A stretch of DNA of 64,000 bases from Gyromitra esculenta. Its lineage: Eukaryota > Ascomycota > Pezizomycetes > Pezizales > Discinaceae. The notes under the pieces are model-generated. The model made no database searches and was not told where the DNA came from. It saw nothing but the letters and a program-made list of their open reading frames with translations. The position numbers and the translations under genes are program-made. The DNA lies in the NCBI GenBank assembly GCA_038503075.1, contig JBCAML010000002.1, positions 3,224,001 through 3,288,000 on the forward strand, written 5' to 3'. This document shows, piece by piece, positions 11,804 through 22,577 of this stretch; the first letter of the stretch is position 1, and every line of letters starts with the position of its first letter.

Positions 11804-13359
11804 TTATTTTTCCTCCTGTTTAATGAGATCACTGCGAACATTATCTAGATCTGGTGGGATTTCCTGTAACTGCACGCTGGGCGCGCCATTTATGTACCTC
11901 AACTGCTCCATAATCTTAATTCGCACACTCTCGAGATACTTTTTAGTGTTCTTGTTTTCGTATCTGCCCTCTTTGCTAAGCGATGGGTGAAGTTTGAAAT
12001 CTGGGCCGAAATACTCCCTGTACGGTGTCTGCGCAGGAAGGTCGTCATCGACATCGACATCCAAGCATATCCTGTTCATCGCACATGATGAGTGACTAAA
12101 AGACCGGCAGGGGTAGTTGGGATGACAAACGCTGTCTCATACGCCCAAAGCCTTGAAACGTTCCTTGGTGTATATCCACCACCCCCCAGAACTAACAAAG
12201 GGAGCCCTTTATTTTTCACAAATTCTACGCAGGCCCCGTGAGCCTTTATATTGAGGTTGAAACAACCTAATCGATCGCATCCCAGCGAATCAGCTCCGCA
12301 CTGCAATACGACGCTACTCGGCAGGTAGGTTGCCATCACTGGTTCGACAATTAATTTGAAAAGCCGGATGTAGGAATCATCATCAATCCCATCCTTTAGC
12401 GGCACATTAAGAGCGTAGTGCTTCCCAGGGCCACCACCAACGTCATCCCAATTTCCAGTGCCTGGAAAGAAATTATCCTTGTCGTATTTATGGAACGAAA
12501 GTGTCATGACTCTATCAGTTGAGAAAAACGCCTGCTCCACCCCGTCACCGTGGTGTACGTCAATATCGATATAGAGAACTCTCGGATGAACACGCAATAG
12601 TTGTAAGATCGCCAAGACGATATCGTTGATGTAGCAGAATCCGGATGCTTCCGATTTTTTCGCATGGTGGAGCCCTCCAGACCAGTTTATAGCAATATCT
12701 GATTGGCCGTTGATGAGCTTCTTTGCAGCATCCAGGGATGCTCCAGCATATAAGGTACAATAGTTCCATATCCCATCAAAGATAGGGCAGTCATCACCGA
12801 TATTGAATTTTGTTAAGTCTGATCCAAAGGTTTCTGTATTTTCAGGTGTGACTCTAGCCCGTTCCGCCGCCTGTCAGATCGTGCGAATTGGGATAGAAGA
12901 AAAAGAGAGCAAATAATTATAATGACTATAGAAGGAGGAATGCACCGTTTGAGGAAATCGAGGTAATCAGAACCATGAAATTCCCTGAGCTCGTCCTCGG
13001 CTGCCGGGCGTGTGGAGTAATTATCCATATACCGCTGCAACCCATATCCGAGAACCAGTTGATTCGTTAACGTCAACCTCCACGGTTTCATAGGATGGGT
13101 GGTCCCAAAATGATGATTCTCAGCTTGCGCATTGTGATGGTAGGATACCTTGACAGGTGTTAGCTGCACGAAATCTTAAATTCTTGGCTTTTCAGATATA
13201 TAATCCTCCAGGGTGAAAGGGAATAGACATATTTACCCGCTTCTTTGTACGCCCGTCTATAGGAGTGGCAGGTTCGATTGTAGAGGCGGTCTTCGCATCA
13301 TATGAAAACGTTGCATTACCATTGCTTCCCCACGTGTCATAGTTCTGGACTATTGGCAT
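11804..13359 (-). CDS. HOS2: Class I histone deacetylase, Hos2 type
   Basis: Zn-dependent lysine deacetylase, catalytic subunit of Set3C-like complexes. Four exons: 13359-13237, 13163-12946, 12853-12131 and 12071-11804 (443 residues), all GT-AG with matching phases. The start [13 protein letters not shown] leads to [11 protein letters not shown] and [17 protein letters not shown]. Catalytic features: [22 protein letters not shown] (tandem His), [16 protein letters not shown] (Zn ligands Asp and His), [18 protein letters not shown] (Zn Asp) and [15 protein letters not shown] (transition-state Tyr). [11 protein letters not shown] and the [15 protein letters not shown] region favour Hos2 over Rpd3. 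The C-terminal extension of about 90 residues ends in DLIKQEEK. It is transcribed divergently from an ING-family gene 429 nt away. Confidence 0.95.
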
Positions 13360-13788
13360 ATTGTCGAGGATCAGTTAAGCTTTATTGCTTGGATCTGAAG
13401 ATAGTTGTCGGTTGGGGCCGAGATATAGGAGGTGGATGGCTAAAAAAAAAAAAAAAGAGAACTCCAATATCAACGGATTTATGGAACCGCCAGTTTGGGG
13501 ATGCTGGGCTGGACTATGTATGCACCTGTATATGAGATGCGAATGTGGCCTGATTCGCGAGGTCTGGTCTGGATCCAATGTTCTGACGTCTCGCCTAGGC
13601 CAGGTGTAACATCCTGTTTTAAGCCCCATTTAAGGTTTCAGCAGATGCATCTTCCCCAACGTCACTCCATCTCTTCCGAGTGGCAACGTATATTTCTTTT
13701 GTAAAAACGTTGCTTAAAACCAACATATCTCCCATTCTAAGGGCTTCACGAACTTCACTTCTCCATCCCAAACATTCTTGTACCCATT
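13360..13788. promoter_or_regulatory. Divergent promoter region, HOS2 / ING gene
   Basis: A 429-nt spacer between two divergent ATGs, with an A-rich run at 13443-13456. Overlapping short frames here have no family features. Confidence 0.6.
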
Positions 13789-15367
13789 ATGTCAGAAGAC
13801 GCTGCAACTATTCTCGAGCAGTTCATCAACGATGGTCAGTCCAAGCTCCTCTAAAACACCCCTTAAAATAGTCCCATAAAACTTTTGAAAGTGCCTGTTC
13901 GAAAGTTTCGCTGATATCATGCTCTCAGTTGCCAACCTCCCGGCTGAAATCGCCCATATTTATGAGGAGATCCAAGCCAAAGACAAGACCCTGAAGGAGC
14001 ACTGCGATAGCGCTTCGGCACGTGATAATTCGCTGCAAAGATACATCATAAAGCACGGAAGTCTCACAGAGAACCCTAAAGAGGCGGTGTACGTGGAACA
14101 AATCCGGCGGAACTATAAAAAAATAGAACAAATTCAGGACGAAAAGCTGGTACTTGCAAAGAAGGCGGTGGACCTAGTAGGTTTCCTATGTTTTCCCCCG
14201 ATCTAACCAGTCTATATCTCGGCTGTTTCTGCTTGCTGCTACGTAACCCACTCTGGGTTTGATATAAACATGCCAATCTTTATCCATGTTTTTTATACTA
14301 TCTGGTTCTCTTTTTTCCTTTTCATGTCTTCCATCTCACCAGAAATAAGCGATGGCGTTACAAATATCACCACTTCTCGGCGACTTCAGAAAATGTTCTC
14401 CACGCGTTTTGGTCTCAAGTTTCTATCTCTTTCTTTTTATTTTTTCCATTTCCATTTATCATAAGGGTTTTTATTTATATTTTTTATGTTCATTTCTTTC
14501 TTATTTACCCTAACCCCTTGGTTTTTGGGTTTCGTTTTTTCTAACTTCTAATAGGTGGAAAAGCATATGAGCCGGCTAGATGCTAAAATCAACGATCTTA
14601 TGCGTGATGGGCTTATGCCTCAGGAACCGCTTATGACTTCTCCTTATCCAAGCAATCTTCCTATCAGTGCCCATACACGGCAACCCTCCATCCGCGCTTC
14701 CCCTTCTACTATTAATCCTACTCGTGCTCCTTCATTTGCGCCAGCGTCTACACACCCAACTCCCGTTGCCTCCAATCCTGCCCACTCCACTCCGACTGCT
14801 ACACCTGCCGCATCTTTCACTGCACCCCCGTCAGTCTCTACGCCTCGCGATGGCCTGGAGAACAATAAACGTCGTCGGCTGACTACACAGCAGCCCTCTT
14901 CAACTGTGCCTGCCGTATCGTCAAATCTTGCCTCTAATCCTTCCACACCTGGTATTAAACCTGAGCCTGTAGGCCCAACTCGCTCCAGTACTCCAAGCGT
15001 TAACACAAAGAAGCGTCCTAAACCACCCCCCAAACGAGAAGTCCTCACTGAAGACGAAGATGACGACGACGACGACGATGAAGATGAGGCTGGCGAAGAT
15101 AAAAGGCCGTATTGTATCTGCCAACAAGTATCTTATGGGAACATGGTGGCCTGCGATGCGGAAGATTGTCCATATGAGTGGTTCCATTGGGGTAAGTTAA
15201 TACCGTTCATTAACTCGCACTTGCAGAGGCTTCTTTCTTATATTGAAATCCTTACTAACATATATCCGGTGAAAGCTTGCGTAAACCTTACCAAAGAGCC
15301 TCCAGGGAAGTGGTTTTGTCCAGCTTGTACAAGTAGGCGGGAGAAAATCAAGAGCATCAAAGGATGA
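13789..15367 (+). CDS. YNG2: ING-family PHD-finger protein (Yng2-like NuA4 subunit)
   Basis: Reader of H3K4me3 in histone acetyltransferase complexes; nuclear. Four exons: 13789-13834, 13929-14176, 14555-15191 and 15276-15367 (340 residues). The N-terminal ING helical domain spans about 1-105 ([61 protein letters not shown]). A Pro/Ser/Thr-rich linker (about 120-250) and an acidic run ([16 protein letters not shown]) come before a complete PHD finger with ligands C-x-C (YCICQQ), C-x4-C (CDAEDC), H-x2-C (HWACV) and C-x2-C (CPAC). Intron 2 (378 nt, T-rich) is much longer than others in this window. Subfamily assignment rests on N-terminal similarity; a Png1/Pho23-type relative is the alternative. 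Confidence 0.9.
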
Positions 15368-16187
15368 AGGAGTATTTCATATTGTTCATTTTAGTTGCGC
15401 TTGTGGATCTTGCTATAGTCGTGAAATAAATTGCCTTTCCGTTACCCTGCGGTCGAGGTACTCACGTACAGCAGCGGGGGAATTTTGAGGTTTTAACGGG
15501 AGTTTGGGGTCTTTTGCTCTTAATACTCTTCTACTTTCTATTTTCTTGTAATTTGGCTCACACCTTTAGCGTTTCCATCAAACAGTTTTGTTTTCTTTTT
15601 TTTTTTTTTTTACCGGGAATAGACATTTAAAAATGCAGGAATAAAAGTCAGAGATATCGGAACTGTCCGAATTAAATTATATTCATCTTCCCCGCCTCCT
15701 CAAAATGGCACAACATATTCTTTTAGTCACTAGGGAGCTTACTGATCTAGGTTATTAGAGTATCCTAATTTATACATCCTTTCGAAGGGCTTTAGTATGC
15801 CACTGCGTCAACCCCGATCGATATCTCCCTAGCTATTCACTTCGAGTGATGTATAGTGAACCCGTATAATTTTGCAGATATTAAAATACCACATTAGATA
15901 TTTTTTTTCTTCTTCATCGAGGTTTCTCCAAAAGTGAGAAGTTAAAGAAGAAAACAAATACTGAGGTCTCGTTCCTCATGTCTTGCAAGACACCTGCGGC
16001 CTCCCACATCAGGTCGGCCGTTGTACACCCAACACCCACGATAGTTCATCCAAAATAAAAAGCCTACCACATTCCCCTCCCCGGGCCCCCGTGGCAACGC
16101 AAGCCCAACTCCACACAATCCTCATTCCATCTAGACCAAACAAACTTCTATTTTATTTTATTTTATTTTTATCCCCCCCCCCTCTCA
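15368..16187. other. Intergenic region
   Basis: An 820-nt tandem-gene spacer. It holds T-rich and A-rich runs (15594-15612) and a TTTTA microsatellite followed by a C9-10 run just before the next ATG (16151-16182). No gene is seen. Confidence 0.6.
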
Positions 16188-17225
16188 ATGGAGCCTATCA
16201 AATCTGGGTCCTTCACATTTTCACTTCCCGGCGGCTTCCTTAATACCGGCGTTCCTCGTGCCGATAAAAAGATGCTCCTGCACTACCTCAATCCCACACG
16301 TCCGACGCGGAAGCACCAGCTCAAGGACTGGGCCCCGCCAAAGATCACGGGGAAGTGGTGTAAAGCCCAACTCGCGCACTACGGGATCAAGCCGCTCGCG
16401 GGCAGCAAAGCGGAGTTGGAGCAGCGGCTCAGAGAGGCTGAGCAGAGCGGATTGCTGAAGAAGCAGCCGGCGGAAATGAAGCTGTTGGAGAAATATATGA
16501 AGAAGGAATGGAAAGCGAAGAATGACGAGGCGGAGAAGAAGCTAAAGATGATGCTAAAGCGAGACGCAGAGGAGGACGATGGCGAGGATGGGGACGGGGA
16601 CGGGGATGGGGATGATGCGGTTTATATAAAAAGGGATGTAAGTTTCGATGCCGAGGTTAAGGAAGAGAAGAAGAAGACCATCAACCTCGTTGATTTTGGC
16701 GAAGACAACTCGAAAGCGATCAGGAAACGTAGGGTGCCTAGCACCAAGTCCACGACGACCGCGTTTTCGAAGAAGAATATCCTTGGGACCTGGGACGTAT
16801 CCTGCCCAGATATCCAAGCCGGATGGGCGCACACCGAACGTCTCACCATGGTTCTCTTTCAGGACATCGAGTCCAATAGCGTCGTCGGTGAGTTGATCTT
16901 CGGGGCCATGGAAGGTGCTTTCAGGCTTGAGACAAACCCCTCAACCAAGAATCCGACGGTGATTTTTCGCTGGGCTGGGGCTGTTGAAGGAGAGGGTGAT
17001 GCCCAGGTGGGAGAGAATAAGGGAGAGATGAAATTTTATGATCGTGGAGGGAGAGCGAGGGGATCTTTTGAACACATCAAGGGGATTGGGCGAGATGTGG
17101 AGTTTGATGCAGTTAAGATTAGGGATTTGCCAATTAGAGGAAGGGTAGACTTTAATAAATATAGGAAGGTGAAGGGCGAAGATGAGAAGATGTATGGGAC
17201 CTCTTCGGCTGAGGAATGGAGATAG
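16188..17225 (+). CDS. Unknown protein with SAP-like motif and acidic/basic linker
   Basis: A single-exon ORF of 345 residues that starts at a good ATG directly behind a pyrimidine tract. I do not recognise an orthologue. Residues about 55-85 (KWCKAQLAHYGIKPLAG followed by SKAELEQRLREAE) look like a SAP helix-turn-helix DNA-binding motif. Next come a charged coiled region, an Asp/Gly repeat (DGEDGDGDGDGDD, about 130-143), a basic patch (KAIRKRRVPSTK), and a probably beta-rich C-terminal domain starting ILGTWDVSCPDIQ and including FRWAGAVEGEGDAQ and GRARGSFEHIKG. A nuclear, chromatin- or RNA-associated role would fit, but is inference. Codon usage and length support a real gene. Confidence 0.75.
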   Translation: MEPIKSGSFTFSLPGGFLNTGVPRADKKMLLHYLNPTRPTRKHQLKDWAPPKITGKWCKAQLAHYGIKPLAGSKAELEQRLREAEQSGLLKKQPAEMKLLEKYMKKEWKAKNDEAEKKLKMMLKRDAEEDDGEDGDGDGDGDDAVYIKRDVSFDAEVKEEKKKTINLVDFGEDNSKAIRKRRVPSTKSTTTAFSKKNILGTWDVSCPDIQAGWAHTERLTMVLFQDIESNSVVGELIFGAMEGAFRLETNPSTKNPTVIFRWAGAVEGEGDAQVGENKGEMKFYDRGGRARGSFEHIKGIGRDVEFDAVKIRDLPIRGRVDFNKYRKVKGEDEKMYGTSSAEEWR

Positions 17226-17995
17226 ATTTATTTTTGGGGGCATCTAATTTATTTTTTGTTTGTTATTCATGGAAATTAAAGTGATTTTGGATATGACTTC
17301 AGACTGGTTATTATTTTGATTGTTTTCTTATGAGCTTATGGATTTGATTTAAAGCTACTTGATTTATGACTTGTACTGGAAGATTTTGTATTCAAGCTCA
17401 CTGCCAATTAGTATAGAGTTGAAATTACTTTCACAGTGATCAATGTATTCATTGGTTCGAGAGAAACTAAGGCAGACCGATAAAGCAGGGAGGGTAGCAT
17501 TAGCTTGTTATGTTTCACGTCCTTCCACGGCAGCGGGTCTAGTTAGAAAAAAGACAGTATATTATAATTGTATAGCAATACATAGAGCTACCGACAAGTG
17601 GTCTCTTTAAATACCTTTGCTGTTGCATCTATAATGGTAATTTACATTATTGACAACACTCCTCAGCTGCCCCCGTGCTTGAAAAGAATATAAGTACTGG
17701 CAAAGTAGGATGGACGTTTGATTGGCGAATAGGGCTTGGCCTCAAGAAGAGAGAAGACAAGATTCTCCCGGTGGCGTGAATCGCTGGGCAACTTCAATAC
17801 CGAGCGGCCACCGACAAGCACCGAGTGACCCGACATGATGAGAGTGTCACATGACGCTTGCTCCAGATGACAAATTTGTTCTGGCAGGCTCTCTCCGACG
17901 TCACTCGCCCCAGCCTGCGCCTTCAAAAGCGCCAGCCCTCCACACCCGTCAGACCACCATCACCCCACCACTCGCTCGCCCACTGTCAGCCCACG
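17226..17995. other. Intergenic region
   Basis: A 770-nt spacer between tandem + strand genes; AT-rich 3' flank, then a C-rich stretch directly upstream of the next ATG. Nothing else is recognised. Confidence 0.6.
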
Positions 17996-19132
17996 ATGCT
18001 GCTTCTCAACACATGCGCTTTCCGCCGTCCCCTTGGGGCCGCACTCCTCGCCTCGAAACCCTTAGCACGCACTTTTGCGACCTCTCCGGCAGGCAGATCA
18101 CCAATCCTGCGGCAGGCCTTCGCCCGCTCCCCAGTATCTTCAAAATTGAAGAACCCATTCCAGTCGAAACGGTTCTTCACCACCGACCCTGCTGTAGTCG
18201 CACGGCCACCTCGCCAGGAAGCCATCCAGAAGCTGGTCTATGCAGGAGCCCTCTTTGGCGGAACGCTGCTCGTGGCGAATCTTTTGTTTAATCGGGAAAC
18301 AAGAGATAGTGCAATCCCGCACTTTGAGCGGGCATACCTCCAGGAGACATTCACCTACACCGGCCTCGGTGTAGGGATCATTGGTAAGGCACCTTTTTAG
18401 TAAGAAAAAGCCGGAACACCTAGCTCTGACTCGGATATAGCACTTACTGCGAAAGGTCTCCACAATGCCGGGTGGAGCTACAGACTCCTGACTGCGAATC
18501 CCTGGGTTGTCCTTGGTATCGGTCTTGTGGCGAGCGTCGGCACAATGTTGGGCACCCGGGCCACTGACCCAGACAAGTAAAGCATCCATTCAGCCCCGAC
18601 CCGGTAACGGTAACGGTAACGGTAACTAACGGTAACTAACGGTAACTATAGCTATATCCAAAAACATGTCCTCTGGACTGCTTTCAACTTATCCCAAGCT
18701 GCCCTTCTTGCTCCCCTCTATTTCTACAACCCTGCAATCCTCGCTCGCGCCGGCATGTACACCGTCGGCGTGATCGGGTCAATCGCTTTCGTCGCCGCCA
18801 CTGCAAAGGAGGATAAATACCTATACCTCGGTGGCCCCCTCCTTGCCGGCGTGGCAGTCGTTGCGCTATCCGGCCTTGCCCCTATGGTCCTCCCTCTAGG
18901 CTCAAGAGCGCTGATGGGGGCTGAGGCGATCTGGATGTATGGTGGGCTGGCGGTCTTTGGAGGATTCACGTTGTACGATGTGCAGAAGATTATGAACCAC
19001 GCAAGATTGGCGGAGAGGGGTTTGATCAAGAAGGATACAGTAAACGAGAGTATTTCACTCGAACTGGATTTCCTGAATATCTTTATTCGACTAGTGCAGA
19101 TTTTGGCGCAGAGACAAAATAATCGAAAGTAG
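17996..19132 (+). CDS. Mitochondrial Bax-inhibitor-1 family protein (GHITM/TMBIM5-like)
   Basis: Three exons: 17996-18383, 18441-18576 and 18652-19132 (334 residues). The N-terminus is Arg/Ser/Ala-rich with no acidic residues for about 60 residues (MLLLNTCAFRRPLGAALLAS...ARTFATSP), a strong mitochondrial presequence pattern. It is followed by multiple transmembrane segments of the BI-1/YccA fold (YAGALFGGTLLVANLLF; YTGLGVGIIGALTAKGL; PWVVLGIGLVASVGTML; YIQKHVLWTAFNLSQAALLAPLYF; AGMYTVGVIGSIAFVAAT; the VFGGFTLYDVQKIM segment; then SLELDFLNIFIRLVQIL, the family C-terminal helix). In animals GHITM shapes cristae and ion exchange; the fungal role is inferred. Intron 2 is built from GGTAAC/TAAC repeats (see findings). 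Confidence 0.9.
18602..18648 (+). repeat. GGTAAC / TAAC tandem repeat inside intron 2
   Basis: The intron contains at least six GGTAAC units, two of them followed by TAAC, ending at the acceptor ACTATAG. Each unit carries a donor-like GTAAC and a branch-like TAAC. Confidence 0.9.
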
Positions 19133-19929
19133 GAGGTTGTGATTTAGGATGATTTTAATAGGTTCTGTTTTGAGGAGGAGGGAGGTAGAGGGGGGAGTTT
19201 TTTTTGTAAGGCGTATTGCATTTAGATAGAAGCTTATGGGCTCATAAGACTCCTCTCGTTCGTATGTTTATTGGACTGTAAATTTATTCCCTAACTCCGC
19301 TCTAGAGTATACGTATGTCACACCTGTTACATCGTGTCAGAGTGGAATCGCTATGATTCCTTAGTATCTAGTCACAAACTCTCACTCAAGGAATCGATAA
19401 GTAGCAGATTCCCTCCCTTACGGTTGGGCATTGTCCCAAAATATGAAATTAGAAACACCTGGTATGAATCCTTTGTAAAAACCCGGAACTGTAGTGTGCA
19501 ATTGCAATTGCACCTATGCAACTCAGTACCAATATCTACAATGTAGAAATAAGAAGGACCAGGCTACTGCCGAACCTGGTGCTAACATAGCTAGCTACAT
19601 ACTAATATCTAACTGTAGGGCGATTCTGAATTTTCATTACAACCTAAGCAGGTAAGGGATAATATACGGATTCGTTATAATTTAACTACATATAAATTAA
19701 ATTTGTAGTCCAAGCAGTCTTTTGCTATCATACAACGTGCTCTTAGGTACCAGCTCCAAGGAGCAACAGGTCAAAAATACACAGCCACCAGGGAGTCTAC
19801 GCTAGGCCCTAAAAAAAAAAACCGAAAACAGTACAGCCACCAACAAGAAAACCCGAGTTGTACCCAAATAAAAAGATCTAAACACCAGTTCCGTGACCCA
19901 GCAATTTAAAGAAAGATATGCCGAGCACA
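19133..19929. other. Convergent 3' intergenic region
   Basis: A 797-nt gap between convergent genes, AT-rich, with an A10 run at about 19811-19820. I see no gene or RNA. Confidence 0.6.
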
Positions 19930-21306
19930 TTACATATGTTTCCACCCATTATCAGCAAGTATTTGCATCTCATCAATCAAACAATCCTCCCCAACTTCCC
20001 TCCCTCCCCACTTTTTCAGCTCTGTGCCTACCTTTCCATTCTTCCATGGTAAACCAGTAATAAACGTTCCGGTTCTTATAAAGAATCCGAACACGATATC
20101 TCTCGTCATCGGCCACGATTTTGCTGCCTCGTAGGCAGGTCTCCGGTAACCAACCCGAACCTGCGGATTCAGGAAGACACCGTGATCTGAGGAAAGCGGG
20201 TTATCGTAGTGGATAAGACAGCATTCACTACCCTCAAGATGATGCATAGCAAGAGCGTCTGGTATTCCGCGGAAGCGAAGAGACTGCGGAGGAAGGAATG
20301 GTTGGGGGTTGAATGATACTGTGGTAATCTGTATATTAACATCTCTGTAATGCGTTTCACAATTCTGTTTATGAATCGGGGAAGTTATAACACACCCATT
20401 CCATTCCAACATGATTTCACGAGGACCGGTTCCCCACGGATTAATGAGCGCCGTGACTGGCCGGCCCCGAAGTACGGATACTCTAAGCTGGCCGCCGGGC
20501 GACCTGTCGAATCGCGTAGTGCGAACGTGTCATAGAATTGGTGGGGTACCGCGAAATCCAAGGCGCATGCGGCAGCGTAGTGGCCAGAACGTGTTTGCAT
20601 TAACCTAATGGCGTCTTCTGGCTATATTCACCGAATCAATAAACGTTTTTTTCTTCTCCTTTGATCAGTTTATGATCTAATTTGAAAACTATATTTTCTT
20701 TTTCTGTGAAAAATAAATAAATAATCACCAAGCGTAATAGAACTATACCGTGAAAATGACATCGTTTAGAAATAATATCTTGTCGAAAGAATGTGTGCTA
20801 TTGTTCACTTCCGACCACTCTAGCGGTTCCAACACGATATTCCGTAACCTAGCAAGGTACGGTATTCTCCGGAGCTCCTTCATCCCATTCTTCGTCTCTA
20901 TCCATCCATCCTCCGCGGGCGCCCTTGTTACTTCATTTGCATGTGTCGTTTCGTCGAGTATAATGGTCCTCGCAACTCCCAGCTCTCCTAACTGTTGGTC
21001 AAGCTCCCGCAACGCATCTTTTGTGTCATCCCAGCTCCCACTCTCATACAGCGAAAAGTATACATTCTCTGGGCCGAGCTTTGTAATGAGCCCTACTACT
21101 GCATCGGCCCAGTGAGAGCGAAGGATATGACCAGAGTTCCAGTGATTGCTAGCTATGAAGACCCGACCTGGTAGGATATTCGAGCCACCGAGAGCTTGGG
21201 AGCTTAGGGGGAAATCTAAATTGGATACAAGATCCCAAGCTACAAACAAGAAAAGGATAAAAGCTATCGAAGCTCCCCGTCGAGATCGTCGAAAGAATGT
21301 GGGCAT
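19930..21306 (-). CDS. CAP59-type alpha-1,3-mannosyltransferase (GT69)
   Basis: Golgi type II glycosyltransferase of the cryptococcal CAP59/CMT1 family. Three exons: 21306-20749, 20621-20394 and 20328-19930 (394 residues), GT-AG and in phase. A basic N-terminus (MPTFFRRSRRGAS) precedes one transmembrane helix (about 13-27, IAFILFLFVAWDLV). The luminal domain shows VFIASNHWNSGHIL, KILFLNDVIFTPEDAIRLMQTR (acidic metal-binding region), GHYAAACALDF, FYDTFALRDSTG, VKSCWNGMG, LRFRGIPDALA, SECCLIHYDNPLS and LNPQVRVGY, all family landmarks. The acceptor for exon 2 was set at 20622/20621 because it alone preserves frame and gives FTPEDA. It probably modifies cell-wall or glycolipid glycans; exact acceptor unknown. 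Confidence 0.9.
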
Positions 21307-22577
21307 CTGGAAAGAAAAATGAATGTGGTGGGTAAATAACCCCTGAAATAGATATGCAAGCTTGAGAAGTTGTTTTGAGATACGTTCGTGGGGTTGCTTA
21401 AGGTGATCATGTGGCTCAACTCAGCGTTTCCCTTGCCGCGTGGCCCCCATCAGCCACATCGTGGAACAAACAAGAGACTACCCCCAGTCTAGAATGGCTT
21501 GCTAGAGCCAGGGGCCAACTGCAAAGTTCTATCAGCCACCTAACTTCGGGGTAGAAAAACGCGTTAAATTTCGCTCTGGACTACATGTAGATACACCCCC
21601 ATTGCATCTTTGGGCAATAAGTGAAATTATGTCAGTATTAGCACTACTAAGCTCTCCATATACGATACTCTCTATTCGAGCACCGGTACAGCATGTGAAG
21701 ATAGACGCACATGTCTGGCTTGCTTTTGATATCCAGTCAAGTACAAAATGTGACATAACTACATGTACTCGGGGCAGGCATGAAGAACCCGAACAAAACT
21801 TTTGCTGGTAGCGATTTTTGATTCGCTCTCACCAGCACATCGACGGATTAATTGGTCAACTCGCACCTGCATGTTTAGGTTGAGTAGAGTAGATAAATGC
21901 TATTCGTAGGCAAGAACGAGGACAACCAACCCGAAGATAACGCAAGATAGCCGTTGGGCAGACCGCAGAATCATGCGATGAATGGTTCATAGGATGAGAA
22001 TGTTATGCATAGTCTAAAAAGTTGGTCGCCTAAACCGGAACGTCGGAATACAATCACTAGACCTGATTTTATATAAACTTACTTGAGTGGAGTGGTAATA
22101 CACAAACACCCTTCAAATCCACTTCCCATACCACAAACAGGGCTGCTATTTAAAGTTATGAAGGAGTGCCCAAAATTTAAATCACGGGAAACGAAATATT
22201 ATAAGACTGATAAGATACATTTCATGGGACGAAACTACCGTTACCTGTTGCATCACCGTTTCCAGTGATGCTTTCGTCCGTATTCGTTCCGAATAAATAT
22301 CCTGCAGCCCACTGCCAAGCATCAACCTTAACCCATATGACCTCTCCAGGTACTCAACAGAAAACAGGAAATTCATGCGCCATCAGAAGTAGGAAATAAT
22401 AGCCAAAAATATGGTGATAGGAAAAATCAGCTTGATCCAAGGGAGATAAAGAAAAGCCAAAGTGAAAATAGCATAACAAATCAAATTAAACGGTTTTAAA
22501 GAGAGAGACAGGAATTAAAAAGTCAAAAAGAAATTACACAAATTCACACTCCACCCATAGAAAAATACCACATTAAA
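21307..22577. other. Intergenic region
   Basis: A 1.27-kb spacer upstream of the glycosyltransferase and downstream of the tricalbin gene. It has two TACATGTA palindromes (21582-21589 and 21760-21767). Small ORFs have no recognisable features. Confidence 0.6.
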
